A DNA stretch of 47,816 nt from Vogesella fluminis (GTDB lineage: Bacteria > Pseudomonadota > Gammaproteobacteria > Burkholderiales > Chromobacteriaceae). The notes under the pieces were generated by a model. That model did not search any database and had not been told where the DNA came from. It saw only the letters and a program-made list of their open reading frames with translations. The stretch spans positions 1 to 47,816 of the forward strand of contig NZ_BMYP01000025.1 in NCBI RefSeq assembly GCF_014652335.1, given 5' to 3'. How positions within the stretch are numbered: position 1 is the first letter of the stretch; each line of letters opens with the position of its first letter. Shown here in pieces: positions 33,370 to 44,639 of the stretch. A program made the translations under genes and the position numbers.

Positions 33370-34572
33370 CAAGGGGTTGATGCCCCACTTCTCCGGTGCC
33401 TCGTGGCGCACGATCCGGTCGCCGCCGCCAAAGCCCAGCGGCCGCGACAGGTCGATGATCTCCGGCTGCAGGTAGGTATTGCTCCTGCTGCTGTACATCA
33501 CCTTGATCTTCGGCGTCAGCAGGTTGCTGTGGTGCTGCTCGATCACCACCCCCAGCTTGCCCGATTCCAGCAACACCAGCGTACCGACCGGGTAGATGCC
33601 GACACAGCGCATGAAGGCCTGCACCAACTTGGGGTCGAAGTGGTACTTCGACCATTCGAAGATCTTGCGCAGTGCATCGGTCGGCGCCATGCCCTTGTGG
33701 TAGCAGCGGTCGGCGGTGATGGCATCGTAGACGTCGACGATGGCCGCCATCTTGGCCAGGGTACTGATGGTGTCGCCGTTAAGCCTGTGCGGGTAGCCGC
33801 TGCCGTCGACGCGTTCGTGGTGATGCAGGGTGATGTCGAGCGGGATCTCGCCGATGCCCTCGGTACGGCTGAGGATGTCGAAGCCGTCGCGCGGGTGACG
33901 CTTGATGATGTCGAATTCCGCCTCGGTCAGCCGCCCCGGCTTGTTGAGGATTTCGTCCGGTACCAGCGCCTTGCCGGTATCGTGCAGGATGCCGCCCAGC
34001 CCGGCGAGGTGGATGGTGTCGGTGTCCATGCCCACCGAGTGGCAGAAGGCGATCATCAGCGTGCCGACGCTGACCGAATGCAGGAAGGTGTAGTCGTCCT
34101 TGTTCTTGATGCGCAGCAGCGTCAGCAGCGCGCCGCTGTTGCTGAGCACCGATTCGGTGATCGATTCGATCATCGGCTCGACCTGCTCCAGTTCTACCGC
34201 GCGTCCCAGGCGCACATCTTGCATCACGGTCCTGACCAGCGCGTGCGCCTGGCTCTTGATGCGGTTGGCGCGGCCCAGCTCCTCGGCAAACGACAAGGTG
34301 ATGGCCGGCGCCGGCTTGCCGGTGACCGCCTCGATCATCTGCTGCTGCAAGCTGGCGTTGACCTCGTCCACGCTGCGCGCATGGCTGACGTCCAGCCCCT
34401 TTTCGGTGTCGATGTAAATCTCGTGGATGCCGGCCTCGATGATCTTGGCGATTTCGGTGTCGCTCTTGATCTGGAAGCGCTTGCGGAAAAACGGATGGGA
34501 GCTCCAGTCGCAGTTCAGGTCATGCACATACATGCCGGTCTTGACATCGGCAACATCAATACACTTGATCAT
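33358..34572 (-). CDS. HD-GYP c-di-GMP phosphodiesterase with DUF3391 domain
   Basis: 404 residues; degrades c-di-GMP. The N-terminal DUF3391 domain (IDVADVKTGMYVHDLNCDWSSHPFF) is followed by an HD-GYP domain with all hallmarks: FLHSVSVGTLM, HDTGK, the HHERVDGSGYP motif and DVYDAITADRCY. The C-terminus has the family's conserved YPVGTLVLLESGKLGVV. The start at 34570-34572 is chosen because the family opens with this DUF3391 strand. It faces the diguanylate cyclase, so opposing c-di-GMP enzymes share a terminator, and a chemoreceptor gene diverges upstream. Confidence 0.93.
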   Translation of the reverse strand: MIKCIDVADVKTGMYVHDLNCDWSSHPFFRKRFQIKSDTEIAKIIEAGIHEIYIDTEKGLDVSHARSVDEVNASLQQQMIEAVTGKPAPAITLSFAEELGRANRIKSQAHALVRTVMQDVRLGRAVELEQVEPMIESITESVLSNSGALLTLLRIKNKDDYTFLHSVSVGTLMIAFCHSVGMDTDTIHLAGLGGILHDTGKALVPDEILNKPGRLTEAEFDIIKRHPRDGFDILSRTEGIGEIPLDITLHHHERVDGSGYPHRLNGDTISTLAKMAAIVDVYDAITADRCYHKGMAPTDALRKIFEWSKYHFDPKLVQAFMRCVGIYPVGTLVLLESGKLGVVIEQHHSNLLTPKIKVMYSSRSNTYLQPEIIDLSRPLGFGGGDRIVRHEAPEKWGINPLRFM

Positions 34573-34888
34573 GGCGTGGCTTCTTGGTGTACAGTCCGGG
34601 AACAAACGCATTGCAAGCAGTGTGTTTGGTTACGGTGCGGCAGCTTGGTTACGGATATATTAACGGGAATTTTGACAGCAATTGCACACAGGATTTTATT
34701 GTTTTGGTATTAATTATCATTATTTTTCTTTGTAAGTCAATGATAAATACTGAATACGCCTTTTTAAAGAGATTAATCTGCATATTATATTTTTTTTAAA
34801 TGGTAGTGATAGCTATAATATATGATATATGCTAGGCACAAATATCTAAAACAAAAACCGGATTTTGCTAGCTACAGGAGTGCAGGGT
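34573..34888. other. AT-rich divergent promoter region
   Basis: 316 bp between the HD-GYP and chemoreceptor genes, with no gene. It is strikingly AT-rich (long T and A runs at 34710-34830) compared with its neighbours. It must hold both divergent promoters; TATGATATA-type sequences near 34820 are possible -10 elements, but I cannot single one out. Confidence 0.5.
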
Positions 34889-36967
34889 ATGAAACAGAGT
34901 ACACGTTGGGGACATCTGGGCAACCGCATCATCGGTGTTGCCGCAGCAGCAGTGGCAATCGGTTTTGCAGTGATGATCGCCATCATTGCCAAGCAAAGTT
35001 ATGACGCAGCGGTGGAACAGGGTAACCGGCTGGCATCGGAACAGGCTGGCCGCGTGGCGGACAGTGTCGAGGCCAAGCTGGAAAACGGTTTTGCCATCCC
35101 GCGCGGCGTCGCCGCCAGTGTGCAGGGGCTGCAGCGCGCACAGGCGGTGGACCGCAAGGTGGTCGACAACATCCTGCTCAGCGCGCTGGACAACGCGCCG
35201 GGCATTATCGGCATGTGGATGATCTGGGAGCCGAGTGCGCTGGATGGCCGCGACGACGAATTCCGTCGCGACTGGCCCAGGCACGATCCGACCGGGCGCT
35301 ACACGCCCTATCTGACGCGCGGCAGCAACGGCAAGGCGGCGCTGGACGTGATGATGTCCGGCGACCGGGTGGAGAAATTCCCGGAGTGGCAGGACAAGCT
35401 CACCGAGTATGTGCCGGATTATGAAAAATCCGGCTGGGGCGATTTCTATTTCGTGCCGAAATCGCGCGGCCGCGACACCATTACCGAGCCGTTCTTCTAC
35501 GAAGTGCAGGGCAAGAAGGTGCTGGAAAGCTCGCTGGCGGTGGTGATGAAGGATGCGGCCGGCAAGATGCTGGGGGTAACGGCGGTCGATCTGGCGCTGG
35601 ACGACCTGCAGAAGCAGTTCGGCAGCATCCGCCTGTATGAAACCGGCTATGTGCGCATGGTGTCCGAGGGCGGACTGTTCGTGGTCAACCCGCAGGCAGA
35701 GCTGGTCGGCAAGGCTGTGGCCAGTGGCGATCCGCTTGCGGCCAACCTTGACAAGATCAGGAAGGGGGAAAGCTTCTCCTACGAGGATGGCGGCTTTACC
35801 CACTTCTTCTATCCGATCAAGGTGGCGGCAAGCGGCCAGTTCTGGTCTGCCGGTGTCAGCGTGCCGACTGCGGCGATTACCGCTGCCGCCAACAGCCAGC
35901 GCAATACCGCCATCGTGGTCGGCGTCATCGCGCTGGCACTGATCATCCTGGTGCTGACCCTGCTGATCCGTACCCTGACACGGCCGCTGAACACGCTGGC
36001 GGAAACCATGGAGCAGTTTGCCAGTGGCAAGGGCGACCTGACGCTGCGCCTGCAGGTCAGCAACCGTGACGAAATCGGCCGTACCGCCGCCGCCTTCAAC
36101 CGCTTCATCGAGAGCCTGCGCGAGATGTTCATCGAGGTGCGCGAGCAGAGCCTGGCGGTGAGCCGTTCCGCCGGCCAGCTGGCCGACTCCGCGGTACAGG
36201 TGGAGCAGTCGTCGGCGCAGCAGTCGGACGCCGCCAGCGCCACCGCCGCCGGCGTGGAGCAGGTTACCGTCAGCGTGCACCATATTGCCGATACCGCGCT
36301 GCTGGCCGAGAGCATGGCGCGCGAAACCGGTGTCCTGACGGAGCAGAGTGTGGCGACGGTGGACAAGGTCACCGGCGAGATCCAGCGCATGACCAGCAAT
36401 ATGCAGGCGCTGGCCGGGCGCATGGGCGCGCTGGGTGCCCGTTCGGCGGAAGTCAGCACCATTGTCGGTGTGATCAAGGACATTGCCGACCAGACCAACC
36501 TGCTGGCACTGAATGCCGCGATCGAGGCGGCCCGCGCCGGCGAGCAGGGGCGCGGCTTTGCGGTGGTGGCGGACGAGGTGCGCAACCTTGCCGGCCGTAC
36601 CGCCGAGGCCACGGTGCAGATCAGCCGCATCGTCAGCGCCATCGGCAGCGAGACCAGCGATGCGGTGGACGAGGTGAAACGCAGCAGCGAGCTGGTATCG
36701 GTCAGTGTCGATATTGCCGAGGAAGCCAATATAGCGATGAAGGGTGTCTACGAGAAAAGTATTGATCTGGTGGGCAATATCGGTGATATCGCGGCATCGA
36801 CACGAGAACAGTCGCATGCGGCATCGGAAATCGCACAAAACGTGGAACGCATCAGCAGCATGGCGCAGTCCAACAGCGAAGTGGTGCGCGAGGTGCGCAC
36901 CGCGGTAGAACAGCTGCGCGAGCAGTCCGCCAGCCTGGAAGCGCTGGTCGGCAATTTCCGTCTCTGA
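34889..36967 (+). CDS. Methyl-accepting chemotaxis protein with Cache sensor
   Basis: 692 residues. Transmembrane helix 1 is at about 14-36; the periplasmic dCache-type sensor covers about 40-335 ([61 protein letters not shown]). Transmembrane helix 2 is near 345-365, then HAMP ([21 protein letters not shown]) and the signalling hairpin with the invariant tip [26 protein letters not shown] at 34875-34880 fixes the start. No C-terminal NWETF-like pentapeptide is present. Ligand unknown; Cache receptors of this form often sense amino or organic acids. A dispersed 13-mer lies at 35738-35750. Confidence 0.93.
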   Translation: MKQSTRWGHLGNRIIGVAAAAVAIGFAVMIAIIAKQSYDAAVEQGNRLASEQAGRVADSVEAKLENGFAIPRGVAASVQGLQRAQAVDRKVVDNILLSALDNAPGIIGMWMIWEPSALDGRDDEFRRDWPRHDPTGRYTPYLTRGSNGKAALDVMMSGDRVEKFPEWQDKLTEYVPDYEKSGWGDFYFVPKSRGRDTITEPFFYEVQGKKVLESSLAVVMKDAAGKMLGVTAVDLALDDLQKQFGSIRLYETGYVRMVSEGGLFVVNPQAELVGKAVASGDPLAANLDKIRKGESFSYEDGGFTHFFYPIKVAASGQFWSAGVSVPTAAITAAANSQRNTAIVVGVIALALIILVLTLLIRTLTRPLNTLAETMEQFASGKGDLTLRLQVSNRDEIGRTAAAFNRFIESLREMFIEVREQSLAVSRSAGQLADSAVQVEQSSAQQSDAASATAAGVEQVTVSVHHIADTALLAESMARETGVLTEQSVATVDKVTGEIQRMTSNMQALAGRMGALGARSAEVSTIVGVIKDIADQTNLLALNAAIEAARAGEQGRGFAVVADEVRNLAGRTAEATVQISRIVSAIGSETSDAVDEVKRSSELVSVSVDIAEEANIAMKGVYEKSIDLVGNIGDIAASTREQSHAASEIAQNVERISSMAQSNSEVVREVRTAVEQLREQSASLEALVGNFRL
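35738..35750 (-). repeat. Dispersed 13-mer in the chemoreceptor gene
   Basis: Exact reverse-orientation copy in the coding sequence. Confidence 0.85.
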
Positions 36968-36987
36968 GCATCACCCGCCATCCCCGC

Positions 36988-37020
36988 AACGCCGCCCGCC
37001 ATGGGCGGCGTTTTTTTATT
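36988..37020 (+). terminator. Terminator of the chemoreceptor gene
   Basis: CGCCGCCC(gccat)GGGCGGCG stem followed by seven T, about 25 nt after the stop. Confidence 0.85.
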
Positions 37021-37045
37021 GCCCGCTTTGGCCTGATAGTTTGGC

Positions 37046-37074
37046 CTGACAGCGCGCGGTGATTTTCGTATAAT
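37046..37074 (+). promoter_or_regulatory. pyrBI promoter
   Basis: CTGACA (37046-37051), a 17-bp spacer, then TATAAT (37069-37074). Strong sigma-70 match; the predicted start is near 37081, giving a leader of about 200 nt. Confidence 0.75.
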
Positions 37075-37101
37075 CCGCCGGTTTGCTTTGCGAGACCCGC
37101 C

Positions 37102-37203
37102 ATGTCGCCCTTATCCTGCCCGCTTTCTTGCCCTGCTGCGTTGTCTGCGCGTCGCCAGGCATTGCCGGTACGGGGTCGATACGACGCCGGGCCGCTGCAT
37201 TGA
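37102..37203 (+). CDS. Candidate pyrBI leader peptide
   Basis: 33-codon open frame beginning MSPLSCPLSCPAALSARR, starting about 20 nt after the predicted transcript start and stopping 8 nt before the attenuator hairpin. The 5' coding part is pyrimidine-rich, as needed for UTP-sensitive RNA polymerase pausing in E. coli pyrL. Translation is not proven; there is no strong ribosome site. Confidence 0.45.
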   Translation: MSPLSCPLSCPAALSARRQALPVRGRYDAGPLH

Positions 37204-37211
37204 GATACAAA

Positions 37212-37250
37212 GAAGCTCCTGATCCGGCATCAGGGGCTTTTTTTTCAGCC
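37212..37250 (+). terminator. pyrBI attenuator
   Basis: AGCTCCTGAT and ATCAGGGGCT form a stem (one G-U pair) with loop CCGGC, followed by eight T. It lies between the promoter and pyrB, so it must be read through for expression: the enterobacterial pyrBI attenuation layout. Confidence 0.75.
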
Positions 37251-37281
37251 ATTGATTCTGTTATTGCCAAAGGTGACCGCC

Positions 37282-38202
37282 ATGCCCAACCCGCTTTATC
37301 GCAAGCACATCATTTCGATACCGGATTTCACGCGCGAGGAGCTGGAACTGGTCGTGCAGACGGCGGCACAACTGAAGGCCGCGCCGCGTGGTGACCTGCT
37401 GAAGGACCGCCTGCTGGCGACCTGCTTCTTCGAGCCGTCGACCCGTACCCGCCTGTCGTTCGAGACCGCAGTGCAGCGCCTGGGCGGCAACGTGATCGGC
37501 TTTGCCGACGGCGCCAACACCTCGGCGAAGAAGGGCGAGACCCTGGCCGATACCGTGCGCATCATCAGCTCCTACACCGACGCCATCATCATGCGCCATC
37601 CGAAGGAAGGTGCCGCGCGCGTGGCCAGCGAGTTTTCCACGGTGCCCATCATCAACGGCGGCGATGGCGCCAACCAGCACCCGTCGCAGACGCTGCTCGA
37701 TCTGTTCACGCTGCAGGAAACCCAGGGTCGTCTCGACAACCTGACCGTGGCCTTCGTCGGCGACCTGAAATACGGCCGCACCGTGCACTCGCTGGCGCAG
37801 GCGCTGTCGCTGTTCGGCGCCAGATTCTACTTCGTCGGGCCGGAGGCGCTGGCGATGCCGGACTACCTGTGCGAGGAGCTGGACGAGCGCGGCATCAGCT
37901 ACAGCATCGCCGCCACCATCGAGGAAGTGATCCCGCACATCGACATCCTGTACATGACCCGCGTGCAGCGCGAGCGCTTCGACGAGGCCGAGTACAAGAA
38001 GATCCAGGGCCAGTTCGTGCTGCGCGCCGACATGCTGCGCAGCGCCCGCCCCAACATGAAGATCCTGCACCCGCTGCCACGGGTGGACGAGATCACCACC
38101 GACGTCGACGCCACGCCGCACGCCTACTACTTCGAGCAGGCCAAGAACGGTGTCTACGCCCGCCAGGCGCTGCTGTCGCTGGTGCTCAACGAAACGGTGT
38201 GA
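37282..38202 (+). CDS. pyrB: Aspartate carbamoyltransferase catalytic subunit
   Basis: 306 residues, the usual length. Catalyses carbamoyl phosphate plus aspartate to carbamoyl aspartate, the committed pyrimidine step. The carbamoyl-phosphate loop is [13 protein letters not shown] (STRT); [14 protein letters not shown] has the 80s-loop lysine; [45 protein letters not shown] and the HPLPRVDEI aspartate-binding motif are all intact. AAGGTGA precedes the ATG at 37282. It is followed 11 bp later by the regulatory subunit gene pyrI, so the enzyme is the allosteric class B dodecamer. Confidence 0.97.
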   Translation: MPNPLYRKHIISIPDFTREELELVVQTAAQLKAAPRGDLLKDRLLATCFFEPSTRTRLSFETAVQRLGGNVIGFADGANTSAKKGETLADTVRIISSYTDAIIMRHPKEGAARVASEFSTVPIINGGDGANQHPSQTLLDLFTLQETQGRLDNLTVAFVGDLKYGRTVHSLAQALSLFGARFYFVGPEALAMPDYLCEELDERGISYSIAATIEEVIPHIDILYMTRVQRERFDEAEYKKIQGQFVLRADMLRSARPNMKILHPLPRVDEITTDVDATPHAYYFEQAKNGVYARQALLSLVLNETV

Positions 38203-38213
38203 AAGGAAAAACC

Positions 38214-38681
38214 ATGACTGAAAAAGTGTATGCCCGCAATGTCGAGGCGCTGAAATCCGGCACCGTGATCGACCACATTCCGGCCGGCCAGGGGCTGCGC
38301 ATCCTGCGCCTGTTCCAGCTGGCGGAATACCGCGAGCGCGTCACCGTCGGCCTCAACCTGCCCAGCGGCCACATGGGCAGCAAGGATCTGATCAAGATCG
38401 AGAACGTGGTGCTGAGCGAGGAACAGGCCAACGAGCTGGCGCTGTTCGCGCCGCGCGGCACCGTCAGCGTGATCGAGGATTTTGCCGTGGTGCGCAAGCA
38501 GAAGCTGGCGATCCCGGACGCGGTGGAAGGCATTTTTGCCTGCCCCAACTCCAACTGCGTGTCGCACGTGGAGCCGGTGCAGAGCCACTTCAGCGTGCGT
38601 GTGACCGAGCACGACACCAAGATGAAGTGCAAGTATTGCGAGAAGGTGTTCAGCAAGGACATCGTGGTCGACGTGCGCTAA
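38214..38681 (+). CDS. pyrI: Aspartate carbamoyltransferase regulatory subunit
   Basis: 155 residues. The N-terminal nucleotide-binding domain (GTVIDHIPAGQGLRILRLF, then RVTVGLNLPSG) binds CTP and ATP; the C-terminal zinc domain has four cysteines in FACPNSNCVSHVEP and MKCKYCEKVF. Start ATG at 38214 with AAAGGAAAA upstream. Co-transcribed with pyrB. Confidence 0.97.
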   Translation: MTEKVYARNVEALKSGTVIDHIPAGQGLRILRLFQLAEYRERVTVGLNLPSGHMGSKDLIKIENVVLSEEQANELALFAPRGTVSVIEDFAVVRKQKLAIPDAVEGIFACPNSNCVSHVEPVQSHFSVRVTEHDTKMKCKYCEKVFSKDIVVDVR

Positions 38682-38728
38682 GCCTGCCGCTGTCGGCAGC
38701 GGGCAACCGCTGTCACCTTTTTCATGGC

Positions 38729-38741
38729 TGCGGCCAACCTT
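38729..38741 (-). repeat. Dispersed 13-mer, intergenic
   Basis: Exact reverse-orientation copy between pyrI and the lipoprotein gene. Confidence 0.85.
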
Positions 38742-38802
38742 GTGGCGGGAACTCGCCGCCGCGGCGCGGCTTCCAAGTGCTTATTTTCCCGTGGAGAACA
38801 TC

Positions 38803-39450
38803 ATGTGGCGTCCCCTGCTGTTGGCTGTGATCGGCCTGCCCCTGTTGCTGGCCTGTAGCGAGGAACAGGTCGGCAAGCTGCAACAAGACGCGTCCGCCGC
38901 CATCGGCGTGGCCGGTGCCAAACTGCAGCAGGCCAGCGCACCGCTGGCCGGGATCAAACAACAGGCCGCGACCGCGCTGGACAAGGCCGGCACGCTGGCC
39001 GGGGAGCTGCAGCCCAAGGTGCAGCAGCAGGTGGAAGAGCTGAAACAGCAGGCCGGCGCGGTGCGCGAGGTGGTCAGCGCGTGGCAGGGCAAGGGCGACT
39101 GGACGGTGCTGGAAAAGCAGGTCGGCCAGTATCCGCGCGACAGCGGTCTGTTCGACAAGCCACCACTGGCGGCACCGCTGGCGGCGCTGCTGGGCAAGGA
39201 TCTGGCCAAGTTCAAGCGCTTCATGGATACCCAGGGGCCGCTGCAGCAGGACCGGCTGCTGTTCGTCACCGGCAACAAGCGCCACGCGGCGCAGGATGGC
39301 GCCGCCTACCTGCTGATCGACGTGTCGCAGCGCAAGCTGGAGGCGGGGCTGATTGAGAACGGCCTGCTGAAGGTCTACGCCAGCGAGGGCACGCCGTTGC
39401 AGGCGCCGGCCGAGGTGCGCACCTTCATCGGCAACCTGCAGCGGCAGTAA
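38803..39450 (+). CDS. Predicted lipoprotein of unknown function
   Basis: 215 residues. The N-terminus MWRPLLLAVIGLPLLLACSEE is a lipoprotein signal with lipobox LLAC (Cys18); Ser at +2 favours the outer membrane. Residues about 25-110 are an Ala/Gln/Lys-rich coiled coil (LQQDASAAIGVAGAKLQQASA, then VQQQVEELKQQAGAV). The C-terminal 100 residues form a small folded domain (LLGKDLAKFKRFMDTQGPL, LLIDVSQRKLEAGLIENGLLKVY). I do not recognise a named family. GTGGAGA supports the ATG at 38803. Convergent with the Sel1-repeat gene. Confidence 0.82.
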   Translation: MWRPLLLAVIGLPLLLACSEEQVGKLQQDASAAIGVAGAKLQQASAPLAGIKQQAATALDKAGTLAGELQPKVQQQVEELKQQAGAVREVVSAWQGKGDWTVLEKQVGQYPRDSGLFDKPPLAAPLAALLGKDLAKFKRFMDTQGPLQQDRLLFVTGNKRHAAQDGAAYLLIDVSQRKLEAGLIENGLLKVYASEGTPLQAPAEVRTFIGNLQRQ

Positions 39451-39463
39451 GCGGCGCCGGCAC

Positions 39464-39476
39464 AAGGTTGGCCGCA
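39464..39476 (+). repeat. Dispersed 13-mer, intergenic
   Basis: Exact forward copy between the lipoprotein stop and the shared terminator hairpin. Confidence 0.85.
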
Positions 39477-39477
39477 A

Positions 39478-39510
39478 CGAAAAACGCCACGACCGGGGTC
39501 GTGGCGTTGT
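39478..39510. terminator. Shared terminator, lipoprotein and Sel1 genes
   Basis: AACGCCACGAC and GTCGTGGCGTT form an 11-bp stem; on the minus strand TTTTTCG follows, ending the Sel1-repeat gene. Confidence 0.8.
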
Positions 39511-39526
39511 GCTGTCGGCGCGCGGT

Positions 39527-41443
39527 TCAGCGTTTGCGCTTCAAGGACTTCTTGCTGTAAGCGGCGTGGAAGGTCTTGCCGGCGGCCTTGCGGCGCGAGC
39601 TGCTCTTCAGCTGGCGATCCAGTTCCGGCAGCAGGCGGCCGGCGACGTTCATGCGTCGCGACAGCTCCTGCGCACTGGCGATCTGCTCCGGCTTCATCTC
39701 GTGCTGCAGCTGGTTCAGCTTGCTGGCGGCCTGCGCATTGCCCTGCGCCCGTGCCAGGTTGTGCAGAGCGTAGGCCAGCACAGGGTTGTGCGGGATGCCC
39801 TGGTAGCGGTAGGCGGTGTAGGCGTGGCCGAGGCTGTTCAGTGCATCGACCTGGTACCTGGCGGCGGCCTTGCGGTACCAGCTGAGCGCCAGTTTCAGGT
39901 CACGCGACACGCCCTGGCCGTTTTCGTACAGGCTGCCGAGCTGGAATTGCGCTTCGGCGTTGCCCTGCTTGGCGGCCTTGGTGTACCACTGCGCGGCGTC
40001 GAAGTAGTCCTGTTCCACACCCTGGCCCTGGCGGAACAGGTTGCCGAGGCTGGCCTGGGCGCCGGCATGGCCCTGCTCGGCCGCCTTGCGCAGCCACAGC
40101 GCGGCCTGGCCGGCGTCCTGCGGCACGCCCTTGCCCTGCGCATACAGCTGGCCGAGGTTGGCCTGTGCGTTCATGTCGCCCTGCTCGGCGGCCTTGCGAT
40201 ACCACTGGGTGGCATCGCCGAGGTTCTGCGGCACTTCCGCCCCCTGTTCATACAGCTGGCCGAGCGCATTCTGTGCCTGCAGGTGATCCTGGACCGCGGC
40301 TTTCTGGTACCAGCTGGCGGCCTCTGCCAGATCCGGGTTCACGCCGTTGCCCTTTTCGTACAGCTCGCCCAGGCCGTATTGTGCCTCGGCATCGCCCTGC
40401 TCGGCGGCCTTGCGATACCAGCTTGCGGCCTGCAGCTCGGCACCCTTCTGGTACCACTGCAGCGCCTGTGCCGGGTCCTTCGGCACACCGCGACCGCTCT
40501 GGTACAGGCTGGCCAGCGCCGTCTGCGCGTTGGTGTGGCCCTGCTCGGCGGCCTTGCGATACCAGTTGGCCGCCAGCGCCAGGTTGCGCGGTGTGCCGCG
40601 ACCGTTCTGCTGCAGCACCGCCAGCGCGTACTGGGCATCGGCGATGCCCTGCTCGGCGGCGCGGCCGAACCAGACCGCGGCGGCCGCCAGATCCTGCGGC
40701 ATGCCCTGGCCGTTCTGGTACATCAGGCCCAGTGCGTGCTGCGCCGGGGCGTAACCCTGCTGCGCGGCCTTGTGCTGCCACTGCGCAGCATCGATCAGAT
40801 TGCGCGGCACGCCCTTGCCGGCGAGCAGCATGCTGGCGTAGTGGTATTGCGCCTCGGCGCTGCCCTGTTCCGCCGCGCGGCGGAACAGCAGCGCCGCCTG
40901 ATTGCTGTTTTGTGTTACGCCGATGCCGTTCTGCGCGATCTGTGCCAGTTGGGTGCGCGCCAGTGCGTTGCCCTGTCGCGCCGCCTGCTGGAACAGGCCG
41001 GATGCCTGCGCCAGATCCTGCGGCACGCCGCGGCCATACTGGTACATCAGGCCGAGGCTGGTCTGCGCGGCGGTGCTGCCCTGTGCCGCGGCCTTCTGGT
41101 ACCAGCCGGCGGCGGTGGCGTAATCCTGCGGTACGCCGAGGCCGTGCTCGTACAGGCCACCCAGTTTGTGCTGGGCATCGACATTACCCTGTGTTGCGGC
41201 CCTGGCATACCAGCGGGCGGCTTCGGCCGCATCCGGCACCACGCCCTGACCCTTGCGGTACATCTCTCCCAGCAGCAGCTGAACACGCGGATTGCCCTGC
41301 TCGCCGACCGGGGTCAGCTCTTGCAGGGCGGTGGCAAAATCCCCTTTGCCATAGGCAAGACGGCCTTCTTTCAGACCTGCCATCGCGGGCGCAGCCAGCA
41401 GCATGCCGGTCAGAAGGACGGAAGTAGCAAAATGTCTGTTCAT
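39527..41443 (-). CDS. Periplasmic Sel1-repeat protein
   Basis: 638 residues with a Sec signal peptide (NRHFATSVLLTGMLLAAPAMA-GL). Residues about 30-560 are around fifteen tandem Sel1 (TPR-like) repeats of 36 residues with the pattern AAQWYRKAAEQGxAxAQxxLGxLYxxGxGVPQD, a protein-interaction solenoid. One repeat is cut short (near YQKGAELQAASWYRKAAEQG), an internal partial repeat probably left by unequal recombination. The C-terminal 40 residues are very basic (SSRRKAAGKTFHAAY, KKSLKRKR). Partner unknown. The ATG at 41441-41443 is chosen for the signal peptide; the ribosome site is weak. Monocistronic. Confidence 0.88.
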   Translation of the reverse strand: MNRHFATSVLLTGMLLAAPAMAGLKEGRLAYGKGDFATALQELTPVGEQGNPRVQLLLGEMYRKGQGVVPDAAEAARWYARAATQGNVDAQHKLGGLYEHGLGVPQDYATAAGWYQKAAAQGSTAAQTSLGLMYQYGRGVPQDLAQASGLFQQAARQGNALARTQLAQIAQNGIGVTQNSNQAALLFRRAAEQGSAEAQYHYASMLLAGKGVPRNLIDAAQWQHKAAQQGYAPAQHALGLMYQNGQGMPQDLAAAAVWFGRAAEQGIADAQYALAVLQQNGRGTPRNLALAANWYRKAAEQGHTNAQTALASLYQSGRGVPKDPAQALQWYQKGAELQAASWYRKAAEQGDAEAQYGLGELYEKGNGVNPDLAEAASWYQKAAVQDHLQAQNALGQLYEQGAEVPQNLGDATQWYRKAAEQGDMNAQANLGQLYAQGKGVPQDAGQAALWLRKAAEQGHAGAQASLGNLFRQGQGVEQDYFDAAQWYTKAAKQGNAEAQFQLGSLYENGQGVSRDLKLALSWYRKAAARYQVDALNSLGHAYTAYRYQGIPHNPVLAYALHNLARAQGNAQAASKLNQLQHEMKPEQIASAQELSRRMNVAGRLLPELDRQLKSSSRRKAAGKTFHAAYSKKSLKRKR

Positions 41444-41903
41444 GTGCGTTTCTTCATTTTGTAGAGAGGCCGTGCCGATCGTGTGCGGGCAGTGCAACCG
41501 GATCCGCGCGGGGTAACATTTTATTCTGCATGATTAACGGCTAGTTTAACGGCTAATCAGAAGTCGTTAAAGGATTGTCCATGCCGGCTGGCGGCTATTT
41601 GATAGCAAAGTGTTGCAGCCATGGCGTGCACGGGGGCTCTTTCATGAACTGGCGCTTGATTATGACATTATTTGTGGGCCATTACTGCGGGCGTACCGGT
41701 CGCTTGATGGTAAGGATGCTGTCCGGGCAGTACCTTGTCCATGGACAGGTAATGGCGGCCGGTGGCCGGTTTGCAATTACTGCGGCGGCGGTTTGGAGAT
41801 GACGCCCGATATGCCGCAGAAAAGTGTGTCGCCCTCGCCTATGATGAAATCTCGGCGCCGGTTGCGCCGCGGCCGGATGGCGGATAACGGCACAGGGGGC
41901 ATC
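41444..41903. other. Spacer between Sel1 and small membrane-protein genes
   Basis: 460 bp with no gene that I can support. A direct repeat of TTAACGGCTA (two copies near 41535-41560) lies in an AT-richer stretch upstream of the Sel1 start and may be regulatory. Short open frames at 41575-41900 lack recognisable domains. Confidence 0.5.
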
Positions 41904-42278
41904 ATGTTTGACAGTCGGTTCTACTTTACCGGGGCGACGATTCTGGCGGTGCTGTCCACCCTCGCCGCGGCCTGGACACTGCTGATGTTCTCGGTACTGC
42001 TGATTTTTGTCGGGCTGTGGCAGGCCGACCGCGAGCAGATCCGCGAGCTCTCCCCCAGTACCGCGGTGATGTTCGTGATGCAGGACGACAGCTCGCCGCG
42101 CCCGCTCGACGATTTCATCGGCCACCACCTGATGTTCTACCAGGACGGTATCCCGGTTTATCGCGACCTGTTCGACGGCGACCACTACTGGCAGCTGCTG
42201 GAAGCCGACAGCAAGGCGCAAAGCGGCGACGACATCATCCGCGTGTTCCCCGGCGTCAATTACCGGCGCAAGGCCTGA
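41904..42278 (+). CDS. Small membrane protein of unknown function
   Basis: 124 residues. One long or two close hydrophobic segments at about 8-42 ([18 protein letters not shown] and [11 protein letters not shown]) are followed by a soluble tail with [27 protein letters not shown] and a basic end. I do not recognise a family. The ATG at 41904 follows AGGGGG; the longer upstream frame has no recognisable content. It converges with thiC across an inverted pair of dispersed 13-mers. Confidence 0.65.
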   Translation: MFDSRFYFTGATILAVLSTLAAAWTLLMFSVLLIFVGLWQADREQIRELSPSTAVMFVMQDDSSPRPLDDFIGHHLMFYQDGIPVYRDLFDGDHYWQLLEADSKAQSGDDIIRVFPGVNYRRKA

Positions 42279-42311
42279 TGCTGAAACGGCAGATCATGCC
42301 GCATGACGACA

Positions 42312-42342
42312 AAAGGTTGGCCGCATGCTGCGGCCAACCTTT
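42312..42342. terminator. Inverted pair of dispersed 13-mers forming a hairpin
   Basis: Exact 13-mers at 42313-42325 (+) and 42329-42341 (-) form a perfect 14-bp stem with a 3-nt loop between convergent genes. Neisserial DNA uptake sequences are often arranged this way as terminators. Confidence 0.8.
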
Positions 42343-42344
42343 AT

Positions 42345-42360
42345 TGTTTCACGTGAAGCA
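42345..42360. other. parS-like site 2 (15/16)
   Basis: TGTTTCACGTGAAGCA differs from the parS consensus at one position. Intergenic, 8 bp beyond the thiC stop. Confidence 0.75.
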
Positions 42361-42368
42361 AAACCGGC

Positions 42369-44503
<2,135 letters not shown>

Positions 44504-44639
44504 CGATGCTGTGAAGGTAAGGTAAATGTGGGATAATCGCAAGTTAGCAATCGTGCGGACGGTTGCGAAAGCCCGGTTGTGGCAGCCCGGTTTTCAGAGT
44601 CGTCCTTGATATTGTCTTGAATCCAAGCCGGAGTTTCCG

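Noticed and set aside
39509-41464. Plus-strand open frame of 651 codons
   Set aside because: Antisense shadow of the Sel1-repeat gene; its apparent repeats mirror the Sel1 DNA repeats.
41575-41802. Small open frame between Sel1 and membrane-protein genes
   Set aside because: No ribosome site, no recognisable domain, and unusual composition; insufficient support.
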